A DNA stretch of 40,955 nucleotides from positions 1-40,955 of the forward strand of contig WTWZ01000014.1 in assembly GCA_009773765.1 (NCBI GenBank), given 5' to 3'. The translations under genes and the position numbers were made by a program. The stretch comes from Prolixibacteraceae bacterium (GTDB taxonomy: Bacteria; Bacteroidota; Bacteroidia; Bacteroidales; Prolixibacteraceae). Below, piece by piece: positions 33,319 to 40,955 of this stretch. Within the stretch, counting starts at the first letter, position 1. Each line of letters begins with the position of its first letter. The notes beneath the pieces were generated by a model. It was given only the letters and a program-made list of their open reading frames with translations, was not told the origin of the DNA and searched no databases.

Positions 33319-33684
33319 TTATTTCCTGACTTTATGAATTTCAGCCTCATGTACATTACTTTTTTCGGCTGTTTCTTTCAATACTTTATCATAATCAGCC
33401 TTTGATATTTTTTCGGCTTTGTAGCCTTTTTTTTCGATTGCTTTTACAAAACCGTCATCGGTATTTTTGCCATCCTTGTACCCAATCAGGATTGTGTTCG
33501 AAACATGGTCAACTTTTAAATCCTTCACACCCTTTTCAAATTTAAGATGCTCAGTAAGCGTTTTTTCACAATTTGCACAATCCATGTCCGATTTGAAACA
33601 AACCACTTTGTTCTCCACTTTTTGGGCTGTTGCAATAAAAGTTAACCCAAAAATCAAAACAATAAAAACTGCTAAATTTTTCAT
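33319..33684 (-). CDS. secreted heavy-metal-associated (HMA) domain protein
   Basis: The 121-residue protein has a signal peptide (LAVFIVLIFGLTFIATAQ) and one HMA domain with the metal motif MDCANC (Cys36, Cys39), followed by the beta-alpha-beta pattern GVKDLKVDHVSNTILIGYK and KAIEKKGYKAEKIS. Usual HMA motifs are MxCxxC; MDCANC fits. It probably binds copper or a similar soft metal in the periplasm. The gene starts 15 bases after the TonB-receptor stop, so it is the last gene of the metal operon. Confidence 0.87.
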   Translation of the reverse strand: MKNLAVFIVLIFGLTFIATAQKVENKVVCFKSDMDCANCEKTLTEHLKFEKGVKDLKVDHVSNTILIGYKDGKNTDDGFVKAIEKKGYKAEKISKADYDKVLKETAEKSNVHEAEIHKVRK

Positions 33685-33699
33685 CTCTACACTTTTAAA

Positions 33700-35922
33700 T
33701 TAGTTATAATTCAACAAGAACCGAACTCCCAAATAAACTTTACGCCCAACAACAGGCCCCCATATATTCGAGGCATCAAATCCATGGTTGAAAGGATTAT
33801 AAGCTCCTTCAATTGGATTTGGCTGTTTGAAATTGGTAATGTTTTCAGACCCCAGGTAAACATTCCAGTACCTGAAATACCTGGTAACCTGTGCATTCAT
33901 AACTGTATAGGGCTGAAACGCATAAAAACTTCCGGAAATATCAGTAAGATTCTGCCCTTCCTCGTAGTGCCTTGGGATTCTGCCGCCGCCATTAAACTGG
34001 ATAGTATAGTTGAACATCCATTTTTTCAGGTTTGTTGAATAGTTCAGGTTTAATAAACCTTTGTACCGGCTGTTCAATGGCAATTCTTTCAATTCTCCGC
34101 CAATAGTATGTTTTGTATCACTTAAACGGTAAGCCAGCAAAACATCGAACCTTTCGATTGGCTGATACCGAACATCAAGCTGCAGGCTGTTCGCATACGA
34201 TTTTCCTGACAAAGGAGATAAAATTACAAATTCCGCTGACGATTCGCGGTCAACAACCAGTTGCGAGTGAAAATCGGTCTTGAAAAATTCGGTATTAATT
34301 TGTAATTCGCGTCCCCACAAAATGTAATCCTGCACAAGGCTGACCCCGTAATTCCAGGCTTCTTCCTGCATATTCTTATCGTGCCACTGCAACTTACGGT
34401 AACCGGCAAGCAAATAATTGTTTTCGGTTACAATGTTTGCTGTGCGGTAACCTTTACCGGCATTGGCCCTCAAAGTTAAATGGTCGTTTATTTTGTACCT
34501 GAAATGCATACGCGGTGTAACAAATGTTCCGAACATATTGTGCGAATCGGCACGAATTCCAGCCATTAATGTCATATTTTCAACTGGTTTCAGAGTATAT
34601 TCTGCAAAAACACCAGGCACATTTTCAACCCTGTCGAGATTGATGTTGTACAAACTTTCAGAAAAATTATCGTGTATAAAACTTACACCGGCATTTAATG
34701 TGTGAACAGCATTTTTATCCAAATCGCGCGTTAAAATCAAACTCCCGTAAAACCTTGTTTCGGAGGCATCGTAATTTGTCAGTCCGTAAAACGAATTTGT
34801 TTTGTGCCCGGTGAAATTGGTCAGAATGGCAAGCGCTGTTCGCTGATCCTGCGAAACTATCCCAGATTTCATGAACCCGGTAACCCTGTTATTTTTAATG
34901 CTAATTCCATAAGGATTAGAAACCGACTGTGCCATCCCCTCTTCAAAACCAACCTGGCCGCCCAACCTGTCTTCTGTAAGAATATTAATGCCGGCCTGGA
35001 TCATAAAACCTTTGTAGTTGGTAAATTTCCACCGGTTCGAAATCTGCAGTTGTTTCGAAAGCGGGTCATCCAAGAACCCATCTCCGTTGTCGTCATTTCG
35101 AATTCCCAAACCTGAGGCATGAACCAGAATTCCTGTTGAAAGCATATCTTTATACACTTTCAGGCTTGTATTTGCGTTGAACTCCAATCTCCCATGATGG
35201 TTTGCGTAAGCATTCAAAAACAGTTTTTCTCCCGAATCAGGTTTTTTAATTTCGGCATTAATCTGGCCAGCGATTGATTCGTAACCACCTACAACTGAGG
35301 AAGCTCCCTTTGAAACCTGTATAGACTCCATCCACGGGCCGGGAATATATGTTAATCCGAACGTGGTGGCAAGTCCGCGCAAATCGGGCAGGTTTTCGAT
35401 CTGTAACTGCGAATAAATACCGTCGAGTCCGAGTAACCTGATTTGTTTTGCGCCGGTAACCGCATCGCTGTAACTAATATCTACCGAAGGATTGGTTTCG
35501 AAACTTTCGGCCAGGTTGCAACAGGCGGCCTTGTGTAGTTCGGCGCTGCCAATGCGTTCGGTATGAATTGTTTCCATCGCCGACAGGTAAGTTCCCCTGT
35601 CTTTTTTCACCACGGTAACTTCCTCTATTTCAAGGTTAGGTTCAAGTACCACCTCGAGTTTATCGAGATTATCAACATGAACTACCTTGGTTTCATAACC
35701 AACAAAACTAAAAACCAACATGTGCTGGTTATTACCTTTTTTGATTTCAAAAGTACCTTCGTCGGTTGAAACGACTCCGCGATTTGTTCCCTGCCAGTAA
35801 ATATTAACTCCCGGCAGAGTTGTTTTTCCGTCCTCTTCATTCCCAAAAACTACTCCCTGCAGATTTTGAGCGTTGGAAATGAAAGGCAGAATGATGTAAA
35901 TTATAAAAATTAACTTTCTCAT
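33700..35922 (-). CDS. TonB-dependent receptor, metal-associated
   Basis: The 740-residue protein has a signal peptide (LIFIIYIILPFISNAQ), a CarboxypepD_reg-like domain (LQGVVFGNEEDGKTTLPGVN to about residue 95), a plug (AELHKAACCNLAESFETNPS, GAKQIRLLGLDGIYSQL) and an outer-membrane barrel ending in YLGVRFLLNYN with a terminal aromatic-residue pattern. The AACCNLAESF segment with paired Cys is seen in receptors found with copper-handling genes. It lies between the HYC_CC_PP-like gene and the HMA gene on the same strand. Role: uptake or binding of a metal or metal complex across the outer membrane; the ligand is not known. Confidence 0.88.
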   Translation of the reverse strand: MRKLIFIIYIILPFISNAQNLQGVVFGNEEDGKTTLPGVNIYWQGTNRGVVSTDEGTFEIKKGNNQHMLVFSFVGYETKVVHVDNLDKLEVVLEPNLEIEEVTVVKKDRGTYLSAMETIHTERIGSAELHKAACCNLAESFETNPSVDISYSDAVTGAKQIRLLGLDGIYSQLQIENLPDLRGLATTFGLTYIPGPWMESIQVSKGASSVVGGYESIAGQINAEIKKPDSGEKLFLNAYANHHGRLEFNANTSLKVYKDMLSTGILVHASGLGIRNDDNGDGFLDDPLSKQLQISNRWKFTNYKGFMIQAGINILTEDRLGGQVGFEEGMAQSVSNPYGISIKNNRVTGFMKSGIVSQDQRTALAILTNFTGHKTNSFYGLTNYDASETRFYGSLILTRDLDKNAVHTLNAGVSFIHDNFSESLYNINLDRVENVPGVFAEYTLKPVENMTLMAGIRADSHNMFGTFVTPRMHFRYKINDHLTLRANAGKGYRTANIVTENNYLLAGYRKLQWHDKNMQEEAWNYGVSLVQDYILWGRELQINTEFFKTDFHSQLVVDRESSAEFVILSPLSGKSYANSLQLDVRYQPIERFDVLLAYRLSDTKHTIGGELKELPLNSRYKGLLNLNYSTNLKKWMFNYTIQFNGGGRIPRHYEEGQNLTDISGSFYAFQPYTVMNAQVTRYFRYWNVYLGSENITNFKQPNPIEGAYNPFNHGFDASNIWGPVVGRKVYLGVRFLLNYN

Positions 35923-35989
35923 TACTTAATATTTAGTGAATAAAAAATTACACATCAACCCCATTTTTATGGCAGTTGAAAAAAAAATA

Positions 35990-36484
35990 CTAAGCGAGTA
36001 ATGGAATTTTAAGCTGATGAATTGGTATTAAGAAATCGAGTGAGGAGGTTTTTACGGGAGGTGGCCCGGTATTTTCATGGATTTCAGAAATGTTATCTTT
36101 TTCAAAGGTTAATATCTGCAAAACAGCCGCATAAATTACTAATGTTTCAATCGGTTGTGCTTTAACAAATAATATTTCCTCGTTTACCAACGGGTTTACA
36201 AGTTTGAAAAAATAAGTTTCCGGTGACAGGCAACCACACCCGTCTTCAGTATCGCCACATTCGTGACATTCGTGTTCACAGCACGAAATTGTATTGTTGT
36301 AGTTGTCATGCTGATGATGCTGATGCTGGTGAATCTCAGTGTCGCAGGTTTCGGGAGTAACATAAACACTTACCTGTTCGTTGCCAAAACAAGAACAGTT
36401 GATTTTGTAAATAACAATGCCAGTTGATGAGATAAAATAAATAATCCCAGTTACAACAAGTAATATGCGGTTCATCAACTTCAT
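35990..36484 (-). CDS. HYC_CC_PP-like small His/Cys-rich protein
   Basis: The 164-residue protein has one N-terminal hydrophobic segment (ILLVVTGIIYFISSTGIVIY), then a His/Cys-rich region (CDTEIHQHQHHQHD, SCCEHECHECGDTEDGCGC) and near the end GPPPVKTSSLDFLIPIHQLK, the PP segment typical of this family. The metal-rich middle suggests metal sensing or binding in the periplasm. It is the first gene of the operon with the TonB receptor (67 bases) and HMA protein. ATG 36475 (MNRILL) is an alternative start. Confidence 0.82.
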   Translation of the reverse strand: MKLMNRILLVVTGIIYFISSTGIVIYKINCSCFGNEQVSVYVTPETCDTEIHQHQHHQHDNYNNTISCCEHECHECGDTEDGCGCLSPETYFFKLVNPLVNEEILFVKAQPIETLVIYAAVLQILTFEKDNISEIHENTGPPPVKTSSLDFLIPIHQLKIPLLA

Positions 36485-36627
36485 GCAACAAATATAGCAG
36501 AATATAATGCCAAGTGGTTGTTAATGAAAAGTTAAAAATACGATATCTCGTATACCATAACCCTTTTTCTGCATTTATGATGAATTTCAGTAATTCAAAA
36601 TTATTTATACTTAACTTTGGAATTACC

Positions 36628-38742
36628 ATGATAAAATCAATTCAAACAATACTGATTATTATACTACTTTTATCTTCAAACCATGTTTGCGGACAATGGG
36701 AAACTTCAGGTGGGCCGGTAACCAACATCTCAATATCAGGATTAGTATCTGTTGATTCATTTCTTTTTGCATCAGCGCCCTGTGGAATTTATATCAGCAT
36801 AAATGATGGAAAATCATGGTATACTTTTCATTATTACACATTTAGCAGTTATGTGTTTTTTAAAGATACGTTGATAATTGCTGATGATGGGTACCGCGAA
36901 AATAAAGGAATTGCCAAACTTTACAGATATGAAAACACCTGGAAACACAAATGGGTAAATTATAATCCTCAGGTGCATGATTTGTTTACCGACAATGAAA
37001 AAATTTATGCGGCCACAGAATCAGAGGGAATCATTTTTTCAAAAAATACCACGAATTGGGAAAAAATAAACTCCGGGCTGCCACTTGATACGATTAGTTC
37101 AACCAATCCGCCATTTTATTATGTTGTTAACAAGACTTATGCTGTTGCTGGTAATAAGCAATATCTGTATGCAGGCACCAAAAAAGGAATATTCAGGACC
37201 GAAAAACAGGGAATAAAATGGGAAAACATTAACAACGGCATTGAAAAATCGGTTGTAAGTTCTATATATTGTAACGATTCGGTTTTAATTATTTCAAATT
37301 CAAATGGTATTTATAAATCTGTAGATAATGGAAATAACTGGAATCTTACAAGCAACTTGGCTGTCAATAACAGAATAAACAATTTTGAATTTATTGAAAA
37401 TAAATTATTTGCCCTATCGCAAACTAAAGGAATACTGGTTTCAGTGGATTTTGGTTCAACCTGGGAAAAATTGAATGATGGCCTTCAGAGCTTGAATATA
37501 ACAAGTATTACTAAAACCGGAAATAATTGGTTTTCGGGTACAGGAGATGGTGTTTACAAGGATTACGGTAACTGGAAGAATTCAAGTTCAGGTATTGTGT
37601 GTTCAAGTGTGATTGATTTACTTTCAACCGATTCGATTCTGGTTTCTGTTGATTTTAATGATGTTTTTGTATTAAAAGATGCTGACATGCTTTGGAAAAA
37701 TACGACACAAACTATTGCAAAAGATTATTTTAATTCAGTAATTTATGCAAACCACCAACTGTTTTTTGCTGCAGATATTACAGGTAATTATCAATCAGAT
37801 TGTCGAGTATATACTTCAGTTGATTTGGGAAACATTTGGTCGGTTGTTTCAATTCTGACCGGTTATGATGATTCATACCGGTTGAGAACAAATGGAATTG
37901 ATATAATTGCTTTTGAAGATGATGTTCTAATGTTGTCGAAGGATGGAGCAAAAACCTGGAAAAATATAAGTCCTCCAAGAGGAATGGGATGCAATGGAGT
38001 TAATGACGCTGTTTTTTCAGGCAACGAAATTTATGTAGCATTATGTGGCAACAGGGAACTATTGAAATCAGAAGATTATGGAAATACCTGGGTTTTTATA
38101 AACAATGGATTACCTGCTTTCGAAGTTTACAACCTTGAAATAGGTAATAATGAATTATTCGCTGCCACACGATCAAGTTTATATAAGTCAGCCGATAAGG
38201 GCAAAACCTGGATATTCTGCGGAACCGGTATCCCAAATTCATCTTTACAGTTTAATACGGTTGAAGATATTGTTTGTGCTAAAAATATCTGCTTTATGTG
38301 TACCTCAAATATGGTTTATGCTTCGGCTACAAGAGGTGAAAGCTGGATAAATATAAGTGCAGGACTTCCCCCTTTACCTAATGGAATTTGGGGTGGTTCT
38401 CTTCAAATTAAGAATGATACCCTTTATTTTGGGACCAATAACTTCGGAATATGGAAAATTAATATTGAAAATCTACAGATTCCTGTTATTGAACCAGATG
38501 AACAACAGGAAATAATTGTGTTTCCCAATCCAACAACAGGGCAATTAACCATTAAACTGGAAGAAGGGTTTCAGGCAAACTATGTTGAAATATATCATCC
38601 GGCAGGAAAAATAATAACTGCCAGGTTGCCTTTTAACAACAAAATCAATATCAGTGATTTACCTGCCGGAATATATCTTCTAAAGATAAAAGCAAATGAA
38701 AAATATTATTATTCAAAAATCATTAAAACAAATCATTTTTAA
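36628..38742 (+). CDS. secreted propeller-like repeat protein with T9SS sorting domain
   Basis: The protein has 704 residues from ATG 36628 (MIKSIQTILIIILLLSSNHV), chosen because it gives a clean signal peptide; an in-frame ATG at 36514 would add 38 residues before it. The body has at least ten repeats of the type VDNGNNWNL or VDFGSTWEKLNDGL, YTSVDLGNIW, KDGAKTWKNIS, SADKGKTWIFCGTG: sialidase/Vps10-type Asp-box repeats forming one or more beta-propellers. The last 75 residues are a type A T9SS sorting domain (VFPNPTTGQLTIKL, ISDLPAGIYLLKI). It should be secreted and possibly surface-anchored. No catalytic site is recognisable; a binding role is likely. Confidence 0.85.
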   Translation: MIKSIQTILIIILLLSSNHVCGQWETSGGPVTNISISGLVSVDSFLFASAPCGIYISINDGKSWYTFHYYTFSSYVFFKDTLIIADDGYRENKGIAKLYRYENTWKHKWVNYNPQVHDLFTDNEKIYAATESEGIIFSKNTTNWEKINSGLPLDTISSTNPPFYYVVNKTYAVAGNKQYLYAGTKKGIFRTEKQGIKWENINNGIEKSVVSSIYCNDSVLIISNSNGIYKSVDNGNNWNLTSNLAVNNRINNFEFIENKLFALSQTKGILVSVDFGSTWEKLNDGLQSLNITSITKTGNNWFSGTGDGVYKDYGNWKNSSSGIVCSSVIDLLSTDSILVSVDFNDVFVLKDADMLWKNTTQTIAKDYFNSVIYANHQLFFAADITGNYQSDCRVYTSVDLGNIWSVVSILTGYDDSYRLRTNGIDIIAFEDDVLMLSKDGAKTWKNISPPRGMGCNGVNDAVFSGNEIYVALCGNRELLKSEDYGNTWVFINNGLPAFEVYNLEIGNNELFAATRSSLYKSADKGKTWIFCGTGIPNSSLQFNTVEDIVCAKNICFMCTSNMVYASATRGESWINISAGLPPLPNGIWGGSLQIKNDTLYFGTNNFGIWKINIENLQIPVIEPDEQQEIIVFPNPTTGQLTIKLEEGFQANYVEIYHPAGKIITARLPFNNKINISDLPAGIYLLKIKANEKYYYSKIIKTNHF

Positions 38743-38825
38743 AAGAGTACTGCTGAAATTGATTTCCGGATACGGGATGAACAATCGGAAACCAGCAATT
38801 TATTAATCACACAATTATAATTCTT

Positions 38826-40187
38826 CTATTTTAACCCCCAAACTTCCGCAGCCTGTTCAAATACAATGTCACGGGGAATTCCGGCTTCTCCTATCCTGTC
38901 CAAATCTTTTTGCAGTTCTTCACGGATAAATCCTTGCTCTTCAATCAGTTTTTTGGCTGTTGCATAATCGCCATCACCCTGAATTTTGAGAATCTGTTCT
39001 GATGAAGAGAGCATTGCCTCTTTCATTTTTTCGAAATTTACCCGGTAAGTTCCGGTTGCCGAATCGCGTTCAAATGCGCCGGATTCCTGGAAATAATAAA
39101 AACGCATCGAATTTTACATGTTTGCGCTGGTCTTCGGCAATTAAAATATCGGCAATCGGCACCAGAATTTTATCGAATTTTGCCTGCATCGAGTTTTTTA
39201 ACTGAAGTTTCCGGCTTCCCTTTTCCTGGCGGACTTTCTCATCGTTTGGCAGGTTGTGGCAATGGTTTTGCTTCCTGCATTGCAATCGTCGGCATAGTAA
39301 AGCGCATCGTAAACATTCATGTCTGAATCAATGCCGGGAGTTTCATCCTTGTATTTTTGTTGGCAGGGCAAGGCTTTTTGCAAACCTGGAAGTAGCGCTG
39401 CAAACCGGACGAGTTTTTCGCTCCAATCGCGGTCTTTAATTAAAATAAATGCTTCGTGAGCCGCTTTGTATCCGTAAAGTTGATCTTCATAGTTTTCAAT
39501 TGGGCCGATGATAAAATCGATGGTGTTGTTTTTCATCTCCATCCAGGCTATGTCACTTTCGTAATATTCGTCGGTTAGCAAGGCGATTGCCCGTTTCTGA
39601 AGGTAGTTTTTCAAACCAGCATCTTCCGCCAGTTCGGCAGCCTGATTCAACAAACCGGCTGCTTTATCTGTCTGCCCTTTAAACGCGGCGCGATATGGGA
39701 TTGCCTCCAGGCTGCCATCATCGCTTCTTCGGATTAATGTATATAGACTGGTTTTCGTTTCATCTTCCCATGCATCAAATTCTTCCTTTGTTATGTCGGC
39801 AGGATAAAAATTAGCGCCAGCAGGCTTTGTTCCGTAATCCGCTAAAAATGGTTCATTGTTTTTTAAACGCTCACACGGCCCGTAATTGATTTGTAGAAAA
39901 TTTTTTGTGTACCCATCCAAATCAGCAGTAAATAATTCTTCCTTATTGCCGAAAGCTTCATACCAGAAGATTTCATCCATTAACTGTGCTGCTTCAAGCA
40001 AAAGCGGGAGCATTTGCCTCTCTTTTTCAGTTAAAACAGTTAAATCGGCAGTCAGTGCAAAAGTTGCAAACTCTCCGGCTTTTTTCATTATCTCCTGGTT
40101 AACTTCCATTTTTTTTTCTTTTTTTGAAGTTGAGTTGCAGCCAAACATTAAAGCCGCCATCACAAACAGAACTGCAATATTTTTCAT
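38826..40187 (-). pseudogene. M49-type peptidase (dipeptidyl peptidase III-like) gene, inactivated
   Basis: The 5' part encodes a lipoprotein signal (LFVMAALMFGCNSTSK) and an M49-like N-terminal region (FGNKEELFTADLDGY, PIENYEDQLYGYKAAHEAF, YYADDCNAGSKTIA). A frameshift near 39250 puts the next part (NLPNDEKVRQEKG, VPIADILIAEDQRKHVKFDAF) in another frame. At about 39107-39117 the sequence jumps directly to the conserved C-terminal part (RFYYFQESGAFERD, AGIPRDIVFEQAAEVWGLK). The segment with the zinc-binding HExxxH and second Glu motif, normally between KFDAF and RFxYF, is deleted. With a frameshift plus loss of the active site, no peptidase can be made. Confidence 0.82.
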
Positions 40188-40333
40188 TTTTATCCGATTT
40201 GATATGAGCAGCCACGAAACTACAAATTGTGGATGAAACAAATAAACACAGATTAAATAACCTTTTTATTTTGCGCTGAAAGATTAGTATGGCTTTCTAT
40301 TAACTGAACTTTGAATAATAGTATCTTTGCAAC

Positions 40334-40705
40334 GTGAAAAACGGAATCAGAATTACCGGAATTATTTTAATCTCATTGCTTTATTGCTACGCAACAGGCA
40401 GGGTAAATGCTTATTCCGGTGATTGGGCTTCAGAAAAAAATACAGCTTCAAACCAGGTATTTTATTCACAGGCAAATTCTGTTTCAAAATTTTATCATGT
40501 TTTACAATCCAAAATATCAGTAAACACTTTAAATAATAATCTGCCCTCTCCCGGCGAAAAACAATTTAATGATTTTTATTGTGCCATTAAGCATAAAGAA
40601 CGATTTCTGTTCAGTAAAATAACCCGCATTCTGTTCCGCGATTCGGGAATATTCATATTTTTTCCAAAAACCAGCATTATCTTCCCCTTTCATTATTTCT
40701 GGTAA
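40334..40705 (+). CDS. hypothetical small secreted protein
   Basis: The frame starts at GTG 40334 and encodes 123 residues with an N-terminal signal-like segment (ITGIILISLLYCYATGRVNA) followed by a hydrophilic middle and an unusual aromatic, hydrophobic C terminus (DSGIFIFFPKTSIIFPFHYFW). I recognise no family. The peculiar end could mean a membrane-associated tail or a frame change. The gene stands alone, divergent from the dead M49 gene. Confidence 0.5.
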   Translation: MKNGIRITGIILISLLYCYATGRVNAYSGDWASEKNTASNQVFYSQANSVSKFYHVLQSKISVNTLNNNLPSPGEKQFNDFYCAIKHKERFLFSKITRILFRDSGIFIFFPKTSIIFPFHYFW

Positions 40706-40907
40706 TTCATAGTTTATATTAAACGGTAAGCTTCAATTGGCTGAAAAATGGTCGGCCATTGTAATTGCAAGACTGAATTTAAAAAAGGTAAATCTTTAAA
40801 ATATATTTGTTTCAAAGGGATTTTATAAATAAAATTGATTACAAATCTTAAAAATGTTAACTGCTTATCCACAACAGGCAAGTTGACGAAATGATTAAAT
40901 TTACTGC

Positions 40908-40955
40908 ATGGAAATAGAAGAAAAATACCCAAAGGATTTTCAAGAATTTCTTGCA
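40908..40955 (+). CDS. N terminus of an IS1595-like transposase (runs off window)
   Basis: Sixteen codons are visible, MEIEEKYPKDFQEFLA, which resemble the start of IS1595-family transposases (FPKTFQEFLAxF followed by a zinc-ribbon). The left inverted repeat of the element should lie in 40706-40907 but could not be identified. Only the beginning is seen, so the assignment is tentative. Confidence 0.45.
   Translation, partial: MEIEEKYPKDFQEFLA

Noticed and set aside
36514-36627. 38-residue N-terminal extension of the T9SS protein
   Set aside because: It would place the signal peptide internally; ATG 36628 gives a standard export signal.

Overview
The window looks like chromosomal DNA of a Bacteroidota bacterium, most likely Bacteroidia near Marinilabiliales or Prolixibacteraceae. 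The lineage is inferred from gene content, not from a marker gene. Supporting signs are a protein with a C-terminal type IX secretion sorting domain, a CarboxypepD_reg-type TonB receptor next to a His/Cys-rich HYC_CC_PP-like protein, many lipoproteins, A-rich start regions with almost no Shine-Dalgarno sequences, and moderate-to-low GC. No rRNA, tRNA or CRISPR array was seen.

Layout. 1-2.4 kb: an mtaC-mtaB-like corrinoid methyltransferase pair (minus strand, mtaB cut by the window edge), with a divergent AraC regulator. 2.4-3.9 kb: a CorA-type transporter and a membrane-anchored thioredoxin-like protein, preceded by a 16-codon upstream ORF and a hairpin that hides the corA Shine-Dalgarno sequence. 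4-5.8 kb: a repeat-bearing lipoprotein, a decayed DsrE gene and an H1-like basic protein. 5.8-9.9 kb: a minus-strand ThuA / Gfo-Idh-MocA / beta-helix operon, probably for glycan or sugar processing. 10-13.8 kb: an eroded zone with a receiver protein, gene and transposase fragments, a (CT)13 tract and a 5'-truncated RND pump. 13.8-25.6 kb: a plus-strand sugar-acid region with an oxidoreductase, a stand-alone E2 acyltransferase domain, a LacI regulator, a mannonate/fructuronate-type SDR, a KDG kinase, a LarA-family racemase/epimerase, a second oxidoreductase, PdxB and 6-phosphogluconate dehydrogenase. 25.8-30.3 kb: an S41 peptidase, a REP-like hairpin array with a transposase remnant, and a DoxX-like protein. 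30.3-40.9 kb: carbonic anhydrase, a cytidylate-kinase-like protein, a DUF1080-PHP-like fusion, a metal operon (HYC-like, TonB receptor, HMA protein), a T9SS-secreted propeller-like protein, a dead M49 peptidase gene, a small secreted protein and the start of an IS1595-like transposase.

How the genes fit together. The 16-25 kb block fits sugar-acid catabolism. LarA relatives include a D-gluconate C2-epimerase, which would link gluconate (and gnd) to mannonate, the SDR substrate; dehydration would then give 2-keto-3-deoxygluconate for KdgK. No mannonate dehydratase and no larB/C/E cofactor genes are visible. The spaces between these genes are filled with at least three families of palindromic repeats, and one copy is read in frame at the start of an oxidoreductase.

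The strongest candidates for something undescribed are: (i) two S23-type four-helix-bundle genes on either side of pdxB, each between repeat arrays whose 5' and 3' halves are complementary, an architecture like 23S rRNA intervening sequences but in a protein-coding region; and (ii) the leader-peptide/SD-hairpin arrangement upstream of corA.
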